Positions 42,939 through 52,865 of a stretch of 64,000 nt of DNA are shown here, piece after piece. Location of the stretch: the NCBI RefSeq assembly GCF_011764565.1, contig NZ_AP022871.1, positions 4,402,320-4,466,319 on the forward strand, given 5' to 3'. Position 1 is the first letter of the stretch. Each line of letters opens with the position of its first letter. Position numbers and translations under genes: made by a program. The notes beneath the pieces are model-generated. The model did no database searches. It saw nothing but the letters and a program-made list of their open reading frames with translations, and was not told the origin of the DNA. The stretch comes from Phytohabitans suffuscus. GTDB taxonomy: Bacteria > Actinomycetota > Actinomycetes > Mycobacteriales > Micromonosporaceae.

Positions 42939-44683
42939 GTGACGGAGAGCCGCTCCCGTAACTTCGCCGTTACTATGCGCTCCTTACCGGTCGCCGATCC
43001 CGGCGTGCCCGATCACCGGTCAGCCACCCGATATCTCTGGTGGCTGGCCGTGCGCACCTGGCCCTCGATGGCGGCCGGCATCGCGTGGGGCGTCGTGTGG
43101 ATGGTCAGCCAGGCGCTGATGCCGGCGGTGATCGGCAAGGCGGTCGACGCCGGCCTCGCCGACCGCGACCGCGGCGCGCTGCTGACCTGGGGCGCCGTCC
43201 TGCTCGCACTCGGCCTGGTCCAGGCGGCCGCGGGCATCATCCGGCACCGCCTCGCGGTGTTCAACTGGCTGGCCGGCGCCTACCGGACCATCCAGCTGAC
43301 CATCGGGCAGGCCAACCGCCTCGGCGCCACGCTGCCCAAGCGGCTGGCCACCGGCGAGGTGGTCAGCATCGGCACCGCGGACATCGGCCACATCGGCAAC
43401 GCGCTCGACGTGACCGCGCGCGGCGCCGGCTCGGTGGCCGCGATCGTCACGATCGCCGCGATCCTCTTCAGCACCTCGGTGCCGCTCGGCCTCGTGGTCA
43501 TCGTCGGCGTGCCGCTGCTGATGGTGCTCGTGGGCGGGCTGATCCGGCCGCTGCACCGCCGCCAGCAGGCATACCGCGACCAGCAGGGCAAGCTCACCAC
43601 CCGGGCCGGCGACATCGTCACCGGGCTGCGGGTGCTGCGCGGCGTGGGTGGCGAGGCGACGTTCGCGGCGCGCTACCGCGCCGAGTCCCAGGCGCTGCGA
43701 TCGGCCGGGGTACGGGTGGCGCGCGTGGAGTCGGTGCTGGAGGCGGCCCAGGTGCTCGTGCCGGGCGTGTTCGTGGTGCTGGTCGTGTGGCTGGGCGCCC
43801 GGTTCGCGCTGCGCGGCGAGATCACGCCCGGCGAGCTGGTGTCGTTCTACGGGTACGCGTCGTTCCTGATCGCTCCACTTCGGACGATCACCGAGATGAT
43901 CGACAAGATGACCCGCGGGCACGTGGCCGCGCGCCGGGTGGTGTCGATGCTGGCGCTGCGCCGAGACCTGGCCGAGCCGGCCCACCCGGCGTCGCTGCCG
44001 GACGGCGACGGCGACCTCGTCGACGCGGAGTCGGGCGTGGTGGTCCGCCCCGGCCGGCTCACCGCGATCGCGGCCACCGCGCCGGAGGAGGCGGCCGCCA
44101 TCGCCGACCGACTCGGGCGGTACGTGGACGGCGAGGTGACGCTCTCCGGCGTACCCCTGCGGGACCTGCCGCTGGCGACGGTGCGTGAGCGGATCCTGGT
44201 GGCCGACAACGACGGGCGCCTCTTCTCCGGCCCGCTGCGCGCGGAGCTCGCCGGGCCGGACGGCGACCGGAGCGACGAGCGGATCGCGGCCGCGCTGGTG
44301 GCCGCGAGCGCGTCGGACATCGTCGAGGCCCTGCCCGCCGGGCTCGACACGGTGGTGGCCGAGCGCGGCCGGGAGTTCTCCGGTGGGCAGCAGCAGCGGC
44401 TGCGGCTGGTCCGGGCGCTGCTGGCCGACCCGCGGGTGCTGGTGCTGGTCGAGCCGACGAGTGCGGTCGACGCGCACACCGAGCAGCGGATCGCCGCACG
44501 GCTCGGCCCGGCGCGGGCCGGGCGGGCCACCGTGGTCTGCACGACCAGCCCGCTGGTGCTCGACCGCGCCGACCACGTGCTGTTCGTCGAGGACGCGAAG
44601 GTGGCCGCCGAGGGCAGCCACCGCGAGCTGCTGGAGACCGAGCCGCGCTACGCCGCGGTGGTGACCCGGGGGAGGAGTCGTGA
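42939..44683 (+). CDS. ABC exporter half-transporter with degenerate Walker A, apparent 3' frameshift
   Basis: About 580 residues: a six-helix exporter membrane domain and an ATPase domain. Walker A is missing: where GxxGxGKS should be, the sequence is AIAATAPEEAAAIADRL. The signature FSGGQQQRLRLVRALL and Walker B LVLVEPTSAVD remain. It is partner to the next gene, complementing its defective site. The literal frame runs 284 bases into the next gene; restoring one G in the G-run near 44667 gives an end at TGA 44681-44683, overlapping the GTG of the next gene. The start is GTG 42939 or ATG 42975; neither has a clear ribosome-binding site. Confidence 0.82.
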
Positions 44684-46419
44684 GTGCGGCGCTGCCGGTC
44701 GCGGACGCGCGGCAGGTGCGGCGGTACGCCCGCGCGCTGATGCGCCGGCACCCCGGCGCGCTGACCGGCGCGATCGGCCTGCATGTCCTCGCCGCGGTCG
44801 CCGGCCTGGCCACGCCCCGGCTCATCGGCGACCTCGTCGAGGCGATCGAGCGGGGCACCACGAGCGTGACGGTCGACCGGATCGCGCTGGCCATCGCGGG
44901 GTTCGTGGTGGTGCAGTCGGTGATCACGCGGTTCGCCCACATCGCCTCAGCGCGGCTCGGTGAGCGGGTACTGGCCGAGCTGCGCGAGGACTTCGTGGAC
45001 CGGATCCTCGCCATCCCGCTGTCCACTGTGGAGCAGGCCGGCACCGGCGACCTGCTGACCCGCACGTCCCGCGACGTCGCCGCGCTCTCCCAGTCGGTGC
45101 GCTTCGCGGTGCCGGAGACGCTGATCGCGCTGGCCACGGGTGCCTTCGCGATCGCCGCGCTGCTGCTCGTCGACCCGCTGCTCGGGCTGCCCTGCCTGAT
45201 CGCGGTGCCGATCCTGTGGGTGGGCACGCGGTGGTACCTGCGTTACGCGCCCGCGGGCTACCTGCGCGAGAGCGCGGCGTACTCGGACATCACCGACGGC
45301 ATCACCGAGACCGTGGAGGGCTCGCGCACCACCGAGGCGCTGGGCCGGCAGGACCGCCGGCGGCGGCGCACGGACGAGGACATCCGCCGGCAGTACGCGG
45401 CCGAGCGGTACACGTTGCGGCTGCGCACCGTCTGGTGGCCGCTGACCGAGGTGGCGTACGTGCTGCCGGTCGTCGCCACGCTCGTGGCGGGCGGCTGGTT
45501 CTACCTGGAGGGCTGGGTCACGCTCGGCGAGGTGACCGCCGCGACGCTGTACGTGCAGGTGCTCGTCGACCCGCTCGACCGCTTCCTGTCCTGGCTCGAC
45601 GAGCTGCAGGTGGGTGGCGCCTCGCTGGCCCGGATCCTCGGTGTCTCGCAGGTGCCCGACGACCGTACGGCGTCCGGCGTACGGGCCGAAGGCGAGGGCA
45701 TCGCCGCGCGCGACGTCCGGTACTCCTATGTGGAGGGACGCGACGTGCTGCACGGCGTCTCGCTCGCGGTGGCGCCGGGGGAGCGGCTGGCCATGGTGGG
45801 GCCGTCCGGTGCGGGCAAGTCGACGCTCGGCCGGCTGCTGGCCGGGATACACGGTCCGCGCGCCGGCTCGGTCACCGTGGGCGGCGCGCCGCTGGTCGAG
45901 CTGCCCCTGGACGAGCTGCGCTCGCACGTCGCGCTGGTCACCCAGGAGCACCACGTCTTCATCGGCACGCTCCGGGAGAACCTCGTGCTGGCCCGCCCGT
46001 CCGCCTCCGACGAGGGGGTACGCGCCGCCCTGGCCGCGGTCGACGCGCTGGAGTGGGCCGACGCCCTGCCGGACGGGCTGGACACGCTCGTGGGCGCGGG
46101 TGGCCACCCGCTCTCGCCCGCGCAGGCACAGCAGCTGGCGCTCGCCCGGCTGGTCCTGGCCGACCCGCACACGCTGGTGCTCGACGAGGCGACCTCGCTG
46201 ATCGACCCGCGCGCCGCCCGCAACCTGGAGCGCTCGCTGGCCGCCGTACTGGAGGGGCGCACGGTCATCGCGATCGCGCACCGGCTCTTCTCGGCCCACG
46301 ACGCCGACCGGGTCGCCGTGGTCGAAGACGGCCGGATCACCGAGCTGGGCTCACACGCCGAGCTGGTGGCGGCCAACGGCTCGTACGCCGCGCTGTGGCG
46401 GAGCTGGCACGGCTCATAG
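44680..46419 (+). CDS. ABC exporter half-transporter with intact Walker A and degenerate signature
   Basis: 579 residues: six-helix membrane domain, then an ATPase domain with a normal Walker A VGPSGAGKST and Walker B LVLDEATSLID, but the signature reads LSPAQAQQLALARL instead of LSGGQ. With the preceding gene it would form a heterodimer with one canonical and one degenerate ATP site, as known for TM287/288-type exporters. The substrate is unknown (lipid, peptide or drug). It starts GTG, probably overlapping the stop of its partner. Confidence 0.87.
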   Translation: MSAALPVADARQVRRYARALMRRHPGALTGAIGLHVLAAVAGLATPRLIGDLVEAIERGTTSVTVDRIALAIAGFVVVQSVITRFAHIASARLGERVLAELREDFVDRILAIPLSTVEQAGTGDLLTRTSRDVAALSQSVRFAVPETLIALATGAFAIAALLLVDPLLGLPCLIAVPILWVGTRWYLRYAPAGYLRESAAYSDITDGITETVEGSRTTEALGRQDRRRRRTDEDIRRQYAAERYTLRLRTVWWPLTEVAYVLPVVATLVAGGWFYLEGWVTLGEVTAATLYVQVLVDPLDRFLSWLDELQVGGASLARILGVSQVPDDRTASGVRAEGEGIAARDVRYSYVEGRDVLHGVSLAVAPGERLAMVGPSGAGKSTLGRLLAGIHGPRAGSVTVGGAPLVELPLDELRSHVALVTQEHHVFIGTLRENLVLARPSASDEGVRAALAAVDALEWADALPDGLDTLVGAGGHPLSPAQAQQLALARLVLADPHTLVLDEATSLIDPRAARNLERSLAAVLEGRTVIAIAHRLFSAHDADRVAVVEDGRITELGSHAELVAANGSYAALWRSWHGS

Positions 46420-46562
46420 ACAGCCGTCTTGCAAACGGCGCTGTCGACCCGCTCGGTGAACTCGTCGAGGGAGAGCCGCCCGGCCTCGGTGTGCCGCTGG
46501 AGGGCGTCCACGACACGGTGCCTGTCCTCATCGGACGCCCGCAAGTCACCGCTCACCGGCAC
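46420..46562 (-). pseudogene. Truncated DUF1707 protein fragment
   Basis: The first 43 codons from ATG 46562 (DLRASDEDRHRVVDALQRHT, then AGRLSLDEFTERVDSAV) are a clear DUF1707 N terminus. After that the sequence stops resembling the family just where the 3' end of the convergent exporter gene is reached, and the frame runs on without stop antisense to it. The gene's remaining part is absent, so it appears broken by a rearrangement at the exporter boundary. Confidence 0.6.
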
Positions 46563-46576
46563 AGGGTAGACCCGGC

Positions 46577-47760
46577 TCAGCTGGAAAGGGGATCCGCTAG
46601 AAGGCGCTCGAACGCCAGCTCGGCGGCGCCGATCAGCGCGGCGTCCTCGCCCAGCTGGGGGTACGCAGGCGGACGTGCTCGCGCGCGGCGGTCAGGGCCA
46701 TGGAGTTGAGCCGGCTGCGCACCTGGGCGGCGGCGGCGAGGTACACGTCGCGGAGGGTGCCGCCGAAGATGACCATCTCGGGGTCGAAGATGTTGACCAG
46801 GTTGGCCAGGCCGAAGCCGAGCCAGTCGCCGACCTGCCGCACCGCCGCCTGGGCGCTCGCGTCGCCCCGCGAGGCGGCGTCGACCACGGCCAGTGCCGCG
46901 CCCCGCCCGCCGTCGCCGTCCCGCCCAGCGGCGTTGAGCAGCGCGCGGTCGCCGATCTCGGTCTCCCAGCAGCCGCGCGAGCCGCAGCTGCACGGCCGCC
47001 CGCCGGGCAGCACCACCATGTGGCCGACCTGCCCGCTCTGGCCGGCGTGACCGGTCAGCCGCCGGCCACCGACGATGATGCCGGCGTCGACGCCGGCATC
47101 ACGGTGCAGGTATATGACGTTGTCGCAGCTGACCGCCGCACCTCTGGCGTGCTCGGCCAGCGCGGCCACGTCGGCCGCGTTGCCGACGACGAGCGGCCGC
47201 TCGGCACCCAGCTCGGCGGCGAGCACAGCGCCGAGGGGCTCGCCGACCGCGGCGGCGTCGGCGCCCCCGCTCAGCCCGGCCTTGCCGTCGGCCCGCCGCA
47301 TCATCCGGGACACCGAGACACCGCCGCCGACGTACACGGCACCGTCCGGCACCGCCTGCTGCAGGTCCTTGACGAACTCGGCGAGCAGCGGCACGGCCTC
47401 GGCCGCGGGCAGGCCTGCGGGGCGGTCGTCAGCCCGGTGGTCGAGCACCTCGCCGCCCAGCCCCACCCGGGCCGCCCGCAGCTGGTCCACCTCGATGCTG
47501 AACGCGTAGGCGTACACCAGCTCCGACTCCGGCCGGACGACCAGCGACGGCCGCCCGGCCCGGCCGGTCTCCCGGGGCGCCGCCTCCGTCACCAGGCGGG
47601 CGGCGGCCAGGTCGGCGGTCAGCGCCCCGATCGTGCTGCGGTTGAGGCCCAGCTCGGAGGTGAGCTCGGCGCGCGAGGTCGGGCCGTGGATGTGCACGTA
47701 CCGAAGGAGCGCACCGAGGTTCTGCCGGCGCACCTCCTCCTGGCTTGGTCCCGTGCGCAT
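46577..47760 (-). CDS. ROK-family transcriptional regulator of the sugar operon, apparent 3' frameshift
   Basis: About 394 residues. An N-terminal winged helix (VHIHGPTSRAELTSELGLNRSTIGAL) is followed by the ROK domain with VGNAADVAALAEH and the zinc motif CSCGSRGCWET. Near 46655 the frame changes: the literal end is RTPSWARTPR, while one base restored in a C-run gives LGEDAALIGAAELAFERLL, the usual ROK C terminus, ending at TGA 46577. It lies 38 bases downstream of the permease gene and probably represses the transporter unless sugar is bound, as XylR-type ROK proteins do. Confidence 0.87.
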
Positions 47761-47798
47761 CCGTTGCCCAGCCTCCCCGATCGACTAGATGGCGCTAC

Positions 47799-49055
47799 CT
47801 AATGGCCCGTGGCCGCCGCCCGTCTGCGCGACAGGGCGTCGACGCCGGCGGCCAGCAGTAGCACCGAACCGGTGAAGACGAACTTCTGGCCGGAGCTGAG
47901 GTTCATGAGGCCCATGCCATTGTCGATCACGGCGATCACGGCGCCGCCGAGGACCGCGTCGAGCACCCGACCCTTGCCGCCGAAGAGGCTCGTACCGCCG
48001 ATGACGGCCGCGCCGACGGCGTAGAGCAGCACGCTGCTGCCGCCGGTGTTCGGGTCGACCGAGCGGGCCCGGCTGGCCGCGATGATGCCGCCGATCGCCG
48101 CCATGAACGAGCAGATCACGAAGACCGAGATGCGGATCTTGTCTACGTTGATACCGGCCCGGCGCGCCGCCTCCCGGTTGCCGCCGACCGCGTAGATGTG
48201 CCGGCCGTACGCGGTGCGCCGCAGCACGAACGTCCACACGATCAGCAGCACCGCGATGATCGGCACCACGATCGGCACGCCCTTGAGCGAGTTGAACGCC
48301 GGGTTGACGCTCCGTTCCATGTTCAGGAAGTAGACGGCGAGGGCGAGGATGATGGCCAGCCCGGCGATCCGGCCGAGCACGACCGGCAGTGGCTCGGTGA
48401 CCAGGTTGCGCGCCTGCCGCCGGCGCACGCTGAGCAGCTGGATCGCGGCGTAGCCGCCACCGACCACCAGCACCATGACCCAGCCCAGCCAGGGCGGGAG
48501 GTTGCGGTTTTCGATCGCCACGATCACGTCGTCGCCGATGGAGACGTTGGTGCCGCCCTTGATGAGCAGCAGCACCGTGCCTTGGAAGGCGAGGAACGCG
48601 GCGAGCGTCACCACGAACGACGGGATGCCGATCTTGGCGACCAGGAAGCCGAGCACCAGGCCGATCACGATGCCGGTGGCGAGCGCGGCGACGACCGCGA
48701 CGTACCACGGGTATCCCTGGATCGAGACCAGCTGGGCGAGCACCGCCGCGCAGACGCCGCTGGCGTAGCCGGCCGAGAGGTCGATCTCGCCGAGCAGCAG
48801 TACGAAGATCAGGCCCATCGCGATCACCGCGACCGCCGCGCCCTGCGTGAACAGGTTGGCGAAGTTGCCCGCGGAGAAGAACGCCGGCCGCATGATGCCG
48901 AAGAAGACGCAGAGCACGACCAGGCCGAGGACCGCTGGCAGCGCGCCCAGATCCCCGCCGCGGATCCGTGCGATGTAGTCCCGGCCGATGCTCCCCACCG
49001 TCGGCTTCGGCGTTACGGCCGCCGGCTCGATCTGTGGCGCCGTGATGGTGCTCAT
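47799..49055 (-). CDS. Sugar ABC transporter permease (XylH/RbsC family)
   Basis: A 418-residue permease with about ten helices; family wording includes LLGEIDLSAGYASGV, GIPSFVVTLAAFLAFQG and AVGGNREAARRAGINV with GTSLFGGKGRV. It carries pentoses or related sugars in this family. Its ATG overlaps the ATPase stop. Order: binding protein, ATPase, permease, ROK regulator. Confidence 0.92.
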   Translation of the reverse strand: MSTITAPQIEPAAVTPKPTVGSIGRDYIARIRGGDLGALPAVLGLVVLCVFFGIMRPAFFSAGNFANLFTQGAAVAVIAMGLIFVLLLGEIDLSAGYASGVCAAVLAQLVSIQGYPWYVAVVAALATGIVIGLVLGFLVAKIGIPSFVVTLAAFLAFQGTVLLLIKGGTNVSIGDDVIVAIENRNLPPWLGWVMVLVVGGGYAAIQLLSVRRRQARNLVTEPLPVVLGRIAGLAIILALAVYFLNMERSVNPAFNSLKGVPIVVPIIAVLLIVWTFVLRRTAYGRHIYAVGGNREAARRAGINVDKIRISVFVICSFMAAIGGIIAASRARSVDPNTGGSSVLLYAVGAAVIGGTSLFGGKGRVLDAVLGGAVIAVIDNGMGLMNLSSGQKFVFTGSVLLLAAGVDALSRRRAAATGH

Positions 49056-49854
49056 TCCTTGGCTCCCGGGATGGTCGGTTCCATGAGCTCGGCGCCGTTT
49101 TCCGCCGGGGCAGGCCGAGGTTGCCGCTGCGGCCGGCGGTGATCAGCTCGACCACCTGAGCGTGGGTCACGTCGGTCGTGCGGACCTGCGCGACCATGCG
49201 GCCGAGGAACAGGGCCGCGATGTTGTCCGAGACCGCGAACACGTCGTTCATGTTGTGCGAGATCAGGACCACGGCTAGGCCGTTGTCGGCCAGCCGGCGG
49301 ACCAGCTCGAGCACCTGGGCCGTCTGCGCGACGCCGAGAGCGGCGGTCGGCTCGTCCAGGATGACCAGCTTGCTGTTCCACAGCACGGCCTTGGCGATCG
49401 CCACCGTCTGCCGCTGGCCGCCGGAGAGGCTGGCGACGAGCTGGCGCAGCGACTTCACCGTACGCACGGAGAGGCCGGCGAGGGTGTCGGCCGCCATCTG
49501 CTCCATGGTCGGCTCGTCGAGCACGAGGCCGGAGCGCTTCTCCCGGCCGAGGAACATGTTCTGCACGATGTCGAGGTTGTCGCAGAGGGCCAGGTCCTGG
49601 TAGACGACCTCGATGCCGAGCGCGGCGGCGTCCCGCGGGCCATGGATGGAGACCGGGTTGCCCTCGAAGAGGAACTCGCCCTCGTCGCTCGGATAGATCC
49701 CGCTGATGCATTTGACCAGCGTCGACTTGCCGGCGCCGTTGTCACCGACGAGCGCGGTGACCTCGCCGGGCGGTACGGAGAAATCCACGTCTTGCAGGAC
49801 CTGTACGGGGCCGAACCGCTTCACGATCCCGCGCGCTTCAAGCAGCGGTGTCAC
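49052..49854 (-). CDS. Sugar ABC transporter ATPase, single-domain type, apparent 3' frameshift
   Basis: About 267 residues with one nucleotide-binding domain: Walker A GDNGAGKST, signature LSGGQRQTVAIAKAV, Walker B LVILDEPTAALG, H-loop ISHNMND. XylG/RbsA proteins have two such domains, so this is the FrcA-like short type. Near 49105 one base appears missing in a C-run: restoring it gives LGLPAPAENGAELMEPTIPG and a TGA at 49052 overlapping the permease ATG, instead of a frame running through the permease gene. It starts GTG, with AGGAGG 4 nt upstream. Confidence 0.87.
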
Positions 49855-49862
49855 GGTGCCTC

Positions 49863-49979
49863 CTACTTCGCTCGCTCATGCGGCGCCGAAGGCGATGTCT
49901 TCCCTCGCGACCCCGAAACCCCGACTTCGTCGGCGGGGCCGCTCAGTCCAGACGTCGCCGCGCCAACTCGCTCGCTCAC
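49863..49979 (-). CDS. Possible 38-codon small ORF between hairpin and ATPase gene
   Basis: A GTG start with AAGGAG 8 nt upstream opens a 38-residue frame (VSERVGAATSGLSGPADEVG...) ending TAG just before the ATPase ribosome-binding site. It has no hydrophobic segment or known motif. It lies right after the intergenic hairpin, so it could be a leader peptide, or chance. Confidence 0.3.
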   Translation of the reverse strand: MSERVGAATSGLSGPADEVGVSGSRGKTSPSAPHERAK

Positions 49980-49999
49980 GGTGCCATCTCCTTAGCGTT

Positions 50000-50054
50000 G
50001 ATCTAGGGCATACCGTGCGCCGACCAATTGGTAAGCGCCGATATGCCCTAGATC
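50000..50054. promoter_or_regulatory. Intergenic hairpin between sugar-binding protein and ATPase genes
   Basis: GATCTAGGGCATA and its exact complement (13 bp) enclose 29 bases containing a second perfect palindrome ACCAATTGGT. It starts 15 bases after the binding-protein stop. Such hairpins often let the binding protein be made in excess over its transporter. Confidence 0.6.
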
Positions 50055-50068
50055 GACCGTATCTCAGG

Positions 50069-51174
50069 TCAGCTGATACCGGCCTGGGTGCAGGCGGCGG
50101 CGAAGCTGCCCGTGCACAGCTCTTCCTTCGTGACGAAGCCGTCGGCGACGACGTCCTTCACGTTGTCCTTGGTGATCGCGACCGGCGTCAGCAGCACCGA
50201 CGGGACGTCGCGCCCACCCTCGGGTCCTTGACCGTCTGCGAGGTGGCCTTCTTCTCGCCCTTGGCCAGGCCGATCGCCAGCTCGGCGGCCGCGTCGGCCT
50301 CCTTCTTGATCGCCTTGTAGACGGTCATGCACTGGTCGCCCGCGAGGATGTTCTGCAGGCCCTGCACGGTGGCGTCCTGGCCGGTCACCGGGACCTTGCC
50401 GTTGAGCTTGTTCTTCTTGAGGATGGAGATCACGGCGTTGCCGAGGCCGTCGTTGGCGGCGAGCACACCGTTGATCTTGCCACCGGTCTGGGTCAGCATC
50501 TGCTCGAAGATCGTGCCGGCCTGGGTGTTGTTCCAGTCGGGCACCCACTGGTCCGGGCCCTTCTGGTAGTCACCGGCGTCGTACTTCGGCTGGAGCACCG
50601 AGTCGTAGCCCTGCTTGAAGAGGGTCGCGTTGTTGTCGGTCTGCGAGCCGTTCAGCTCGGCCACGACCGGCTTCTGCGCGTTCATGGTGGTCAGGCAGTT
50701 GACCAGGCCCTCGCCCTGGAGCTTGCCGACGGCCACGTTGTCGAAGCTGACGTAGTACTCGGCGGAGCCGCCCAGCGTCAGCCGGTCGTAGTCGATCGTG
50801 GCGACGCCCTGCGACTTGGCCTTGTCGAGGACGGCCTTGCCGGTGCCCGAGTCGAGGTTGACGATCATGAGAACCGTCGCGCCATTGGTGATCATCTGGT
50901 CGGCCAGGGTCTGGAACGTGTTCTTGTCACCCTGGGCGTTCTGGATGTCGAACTGGACGCCGGCGGCCTTGAAGGCCTCCTCGAGGTACTTGCGGTCCGC
51001 CGTCTCCCAGCGGTCCGAGGACGCGCTGTCGGGCAGGATCACGCCGATCTTGGGGGTCTTGCCGCCGCCGTTGTCGCCGGAACCGGTGTCACTGCCGGAG
51101 TCGTCGCCACACGCGGCGAGCGACCCTAGTGCCAGGATGCTGGCGGCAGCGATGGAGAGGATCCCTTTGCGCAT
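50069..51174 (-). CDS. XylF-like sugar-binding lipoprotein, apparent 3' frameshift
   Basis: About 368 residues: signal peptide with lipobox LAAC and Ser/Gly/Asp linker, then a periplasmic-binding-protein type 1 fold close to D-xylose-binding XylF (KIGVILPDSASSDRWE; TIDYDRLTLGG with YYVSFDNVAVGKLQGEGL). Near 50220 the literal frame ends as PRVGATSRRCC; with one C restored it reads DPEGGRDVPSVLLTPVAITK and finishes AAACTQAGIS at TGA 50069. The start is ATG 51174 with AAAGGG upstream. Confidence 0.87.
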
Positions 51175-51255
51175 TGCATGGGCCCTTTCATCGAAAAGTG
51201 GGTGTGGTGGGTGTTTCGCGCGGTCGAGGCGCGGTGAGCGTCGTGGGGCACGTAC

Positions 51256-51346
51256 TTTTGTTGTGTCCGGCAACGTATTGCGGCACAGAGCGATCGCACA
51301 AGACCGCCGACGCCACGAGTTTGTTGGCAGCGATAACAATTCAGCA
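51256..51346. promoter_or_regulatory. Possible ROK operator sites upstream of the sugar operon
   Basis: Two imperfect inverted repeats with TTGTTG/CAAC-type half-sites, at 51256-51276 (GTTG-N7-CAAC core) and 51318-51346 (TTGTTG ... CAGCAA), lie before the binding-protein gene. ROK repressors such as XylR bind TTTGTT-like half-sites. Weak evidence by eye. Confidence 0.3.
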
Positions 51347-51437
51347 ACGTGATCGACATGTGCCCGTTCGCGGATCATGTCCGACTCGAAACATCAGCCA
51401 CTTTAACCCCACTATCGGGCAAAAGGGGCGAAATCGA

Positions 51438-51914
51438 TCAGCTGCGGATGGCGGCGAGTGTCGCTGCCGTGAGCCGCACCAGGTCGTGCGGTGACAGCTC
51501 CACCTGAAGTCCCCTGCGGCCTGCGGAAACATAGATCGTCTCGTGGTCGGCGGCGGTCGCGTCGACGACCGTGGGCAGGCGTTTGCGCTGCCCGAGCGGG
51601 CTGATCCCGCCCCGCACGTACCCCGTGGTGCGCTCGGCCAGCGTCCGGTCGGCCAGCACGGCCCGCTTCCCGCCGGCCGCCGCGGCGAGCGCCTTGAGGT
51701 CGAGGTCGCCGGTGACCGGTACGACCGCCACGGTCAGCGCGCCGTCCACCTCGGTGACCAGCGTCTTGAAGACCCGCTCGGCGGGCACGCCCAGCGCGGC
51801 GGCCACCTCGGCACCGTAGTTGGGCGAGTCGGGCGACACCGAGTACGGATGGGTGGTGTGCGCGACCTTCTGCTTCGCGAGCAGCGACGTCGCCGGGGTG
51901 CCCTGACCTGACAC
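51438..51914 (-). CDS. YbaK/EbsC-family Cys-tRNA(Pro)-type deacylase
   Basis: A 158-residue editing-domain protein (HPYSVSPDSPNYGAEVAAALGV; VFKTLVTEVDGALTVAVVPV; YVRGGISPLGQRKRLPTVVD). It hydrolyses mischarged Cys-tRNA(Pro) in trans in the family. It starts GTG; TAATCT lies 8 nt before it, so it may be leaderless. Separate from the sugar operon. Confidence 0.88.
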   Translation of the reverse strand: MSGQGTPATSLLAKQKVAHTTHPYSVSPDSPNYGAEVAAALGVPAERVFKTLVTEVDGALTVAVVPVTGDLDLKALAAAAGGKRAVLADRTLAERTTGYVRGGISPLGQRKRLPTVVDATAADHETIYVSAGRRGLQVELSPHDLVRLTAATLAAIRS

Positions 51915-51925
51915 GGCTGCGAAGA

Positions 51926-52834
51926 TTACCGCCGCTCCGCGATGGCGGTCGCGATCTGGGCGGCGGTGCGGCCGGGGTGCCCCAGCACGTCGTCCGCCGT
52001 GAACCGCAGGACCAGCCAGCCCGCCGCCCGCAGGGCGTTGAGGCGGTGCACGTCCTGCCGGAAGTGCGCGCGCTCGCGGTGGTGGTCACCCTCGTACTCG
52101 ATCGCGATGCGCCACCGCGGGTACGCCAGGTCCACCCGGCCGATGAAGCGGCCCTGGGCGTCGCGGACGTCGTGCTGGGCCACCGGAGGCGGCAGGCCGG
52201 CGTCGATGATCAGCAGGCGCAGCCGGCTCTCCATCGGCGACTCGGTCAGCGGCTCGGCCAGCGCCAGCACCTCACGCAGCCGCGGCAAACCCAGCCATCC
52301 GGACCGGCCGGCGGCGTAGTCGATCAGCTGCGGCAGCTTGACGACGCGGCGGCTGAGCAGGGCGTCCACCGCCACCAGCGCCTCCGCGCGGGGCAGCCAC
52401 CGGCCGACGTCGAAGGCGGTGCGGAGCGGCGTGGTCACCGGGAGGCCGCCGAATCGGGTGACGTCGTCCGGCGGCAGCCCCGACCTGACGATCCGTAGCC
52501 GCGGATGGGCTCGCAACCTGCTCGTGCGGGGCACGACGAGGGTGACCGGCGCGTCCACGCTGACCAGGTTGGCGCCCCAGAGGTACGCCGCGCTCAGGCC
52601 ACCGATGGCACCGCCGGGTGGCAGCAGCAGCGCGGCTGCGTCGCACCAGGTGCGGTGGTCGGCCTCCCGGAAGGCGTCGGCGTGGGCATAGACGCCGGGC
52701 AGCATCGGCCGCCAGGCCGGTCCGGTCAGCATCCGCCGGGTCAAGAGCCCTGCCGCGACCGCGTCGCCCCCGCGAAACGGCAGGAACCGTAACTGCGAGG
52801 GCACCCGCGGTAACCGAACCACGGCCGACATCAT
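51926..52834 (-). CDS. DUF559-type protein (AbiEi/Vsr-like nuclease fold at C terminus)
   Basis: About 302 residues. The N-terminal two thirds resemble AbiEi-like proteins (LPGVYAHADAFREADHRTWC; TPLRTAFDVGRWLPRAEALVAVD). The C-terminal DUF559 part (RVDLAYPRWRIAIEYEGDHH, then VHRLNALRAAGWLVLRFTADDV) has the Vsr/PD-(D/E)xK pattern. Such genes are abundant in actinomycetes and are not proven nucleases or antitoxins. The start is taken as ATG 52834 or 52831; a TTG at 52864 would extend it. Confidence 0.7.
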   Translation of the reverse strand: MMSAVVRLPRVPSQLRFLPFRGGDAVAAGLLTRRMLTGPAWRPMLPGVYAHADAFREADHRTWCDAAALLLPPGGAIGGLSAAYLWGANLVSVDAPVTLVVPRTSRLRAHPRLRIVRSGLPPDDVTRFGGLPVTTPLRTAFDVGRWLPRAEALVAVDALLSRRVVKLPQLIDYAAGRSGWLGLPRLREVLALAEPLTESPMESRLRLLIIDAGLPPPVAQHDVRDAQGRFIGRVDLAYPRWRIAIEYEGDHHRERAHFRQDVHRLNALRAAGWLVLRFTADDVLGHPGRTAAQIATAIAERR

Positions 52835-52865
52835 GCTCTGGCCGCGGCCCGCGCGCTGCCCCAAC

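Noticed and set aside
44680-44963. Reading the first exporter half as a true 674-residue protein overlapping its partner by 284 bases
   Set aside because: The added tail is Arg/Pro/Ala-rich nonsense, and one restored G gives a normal end overlapping the next start codon.
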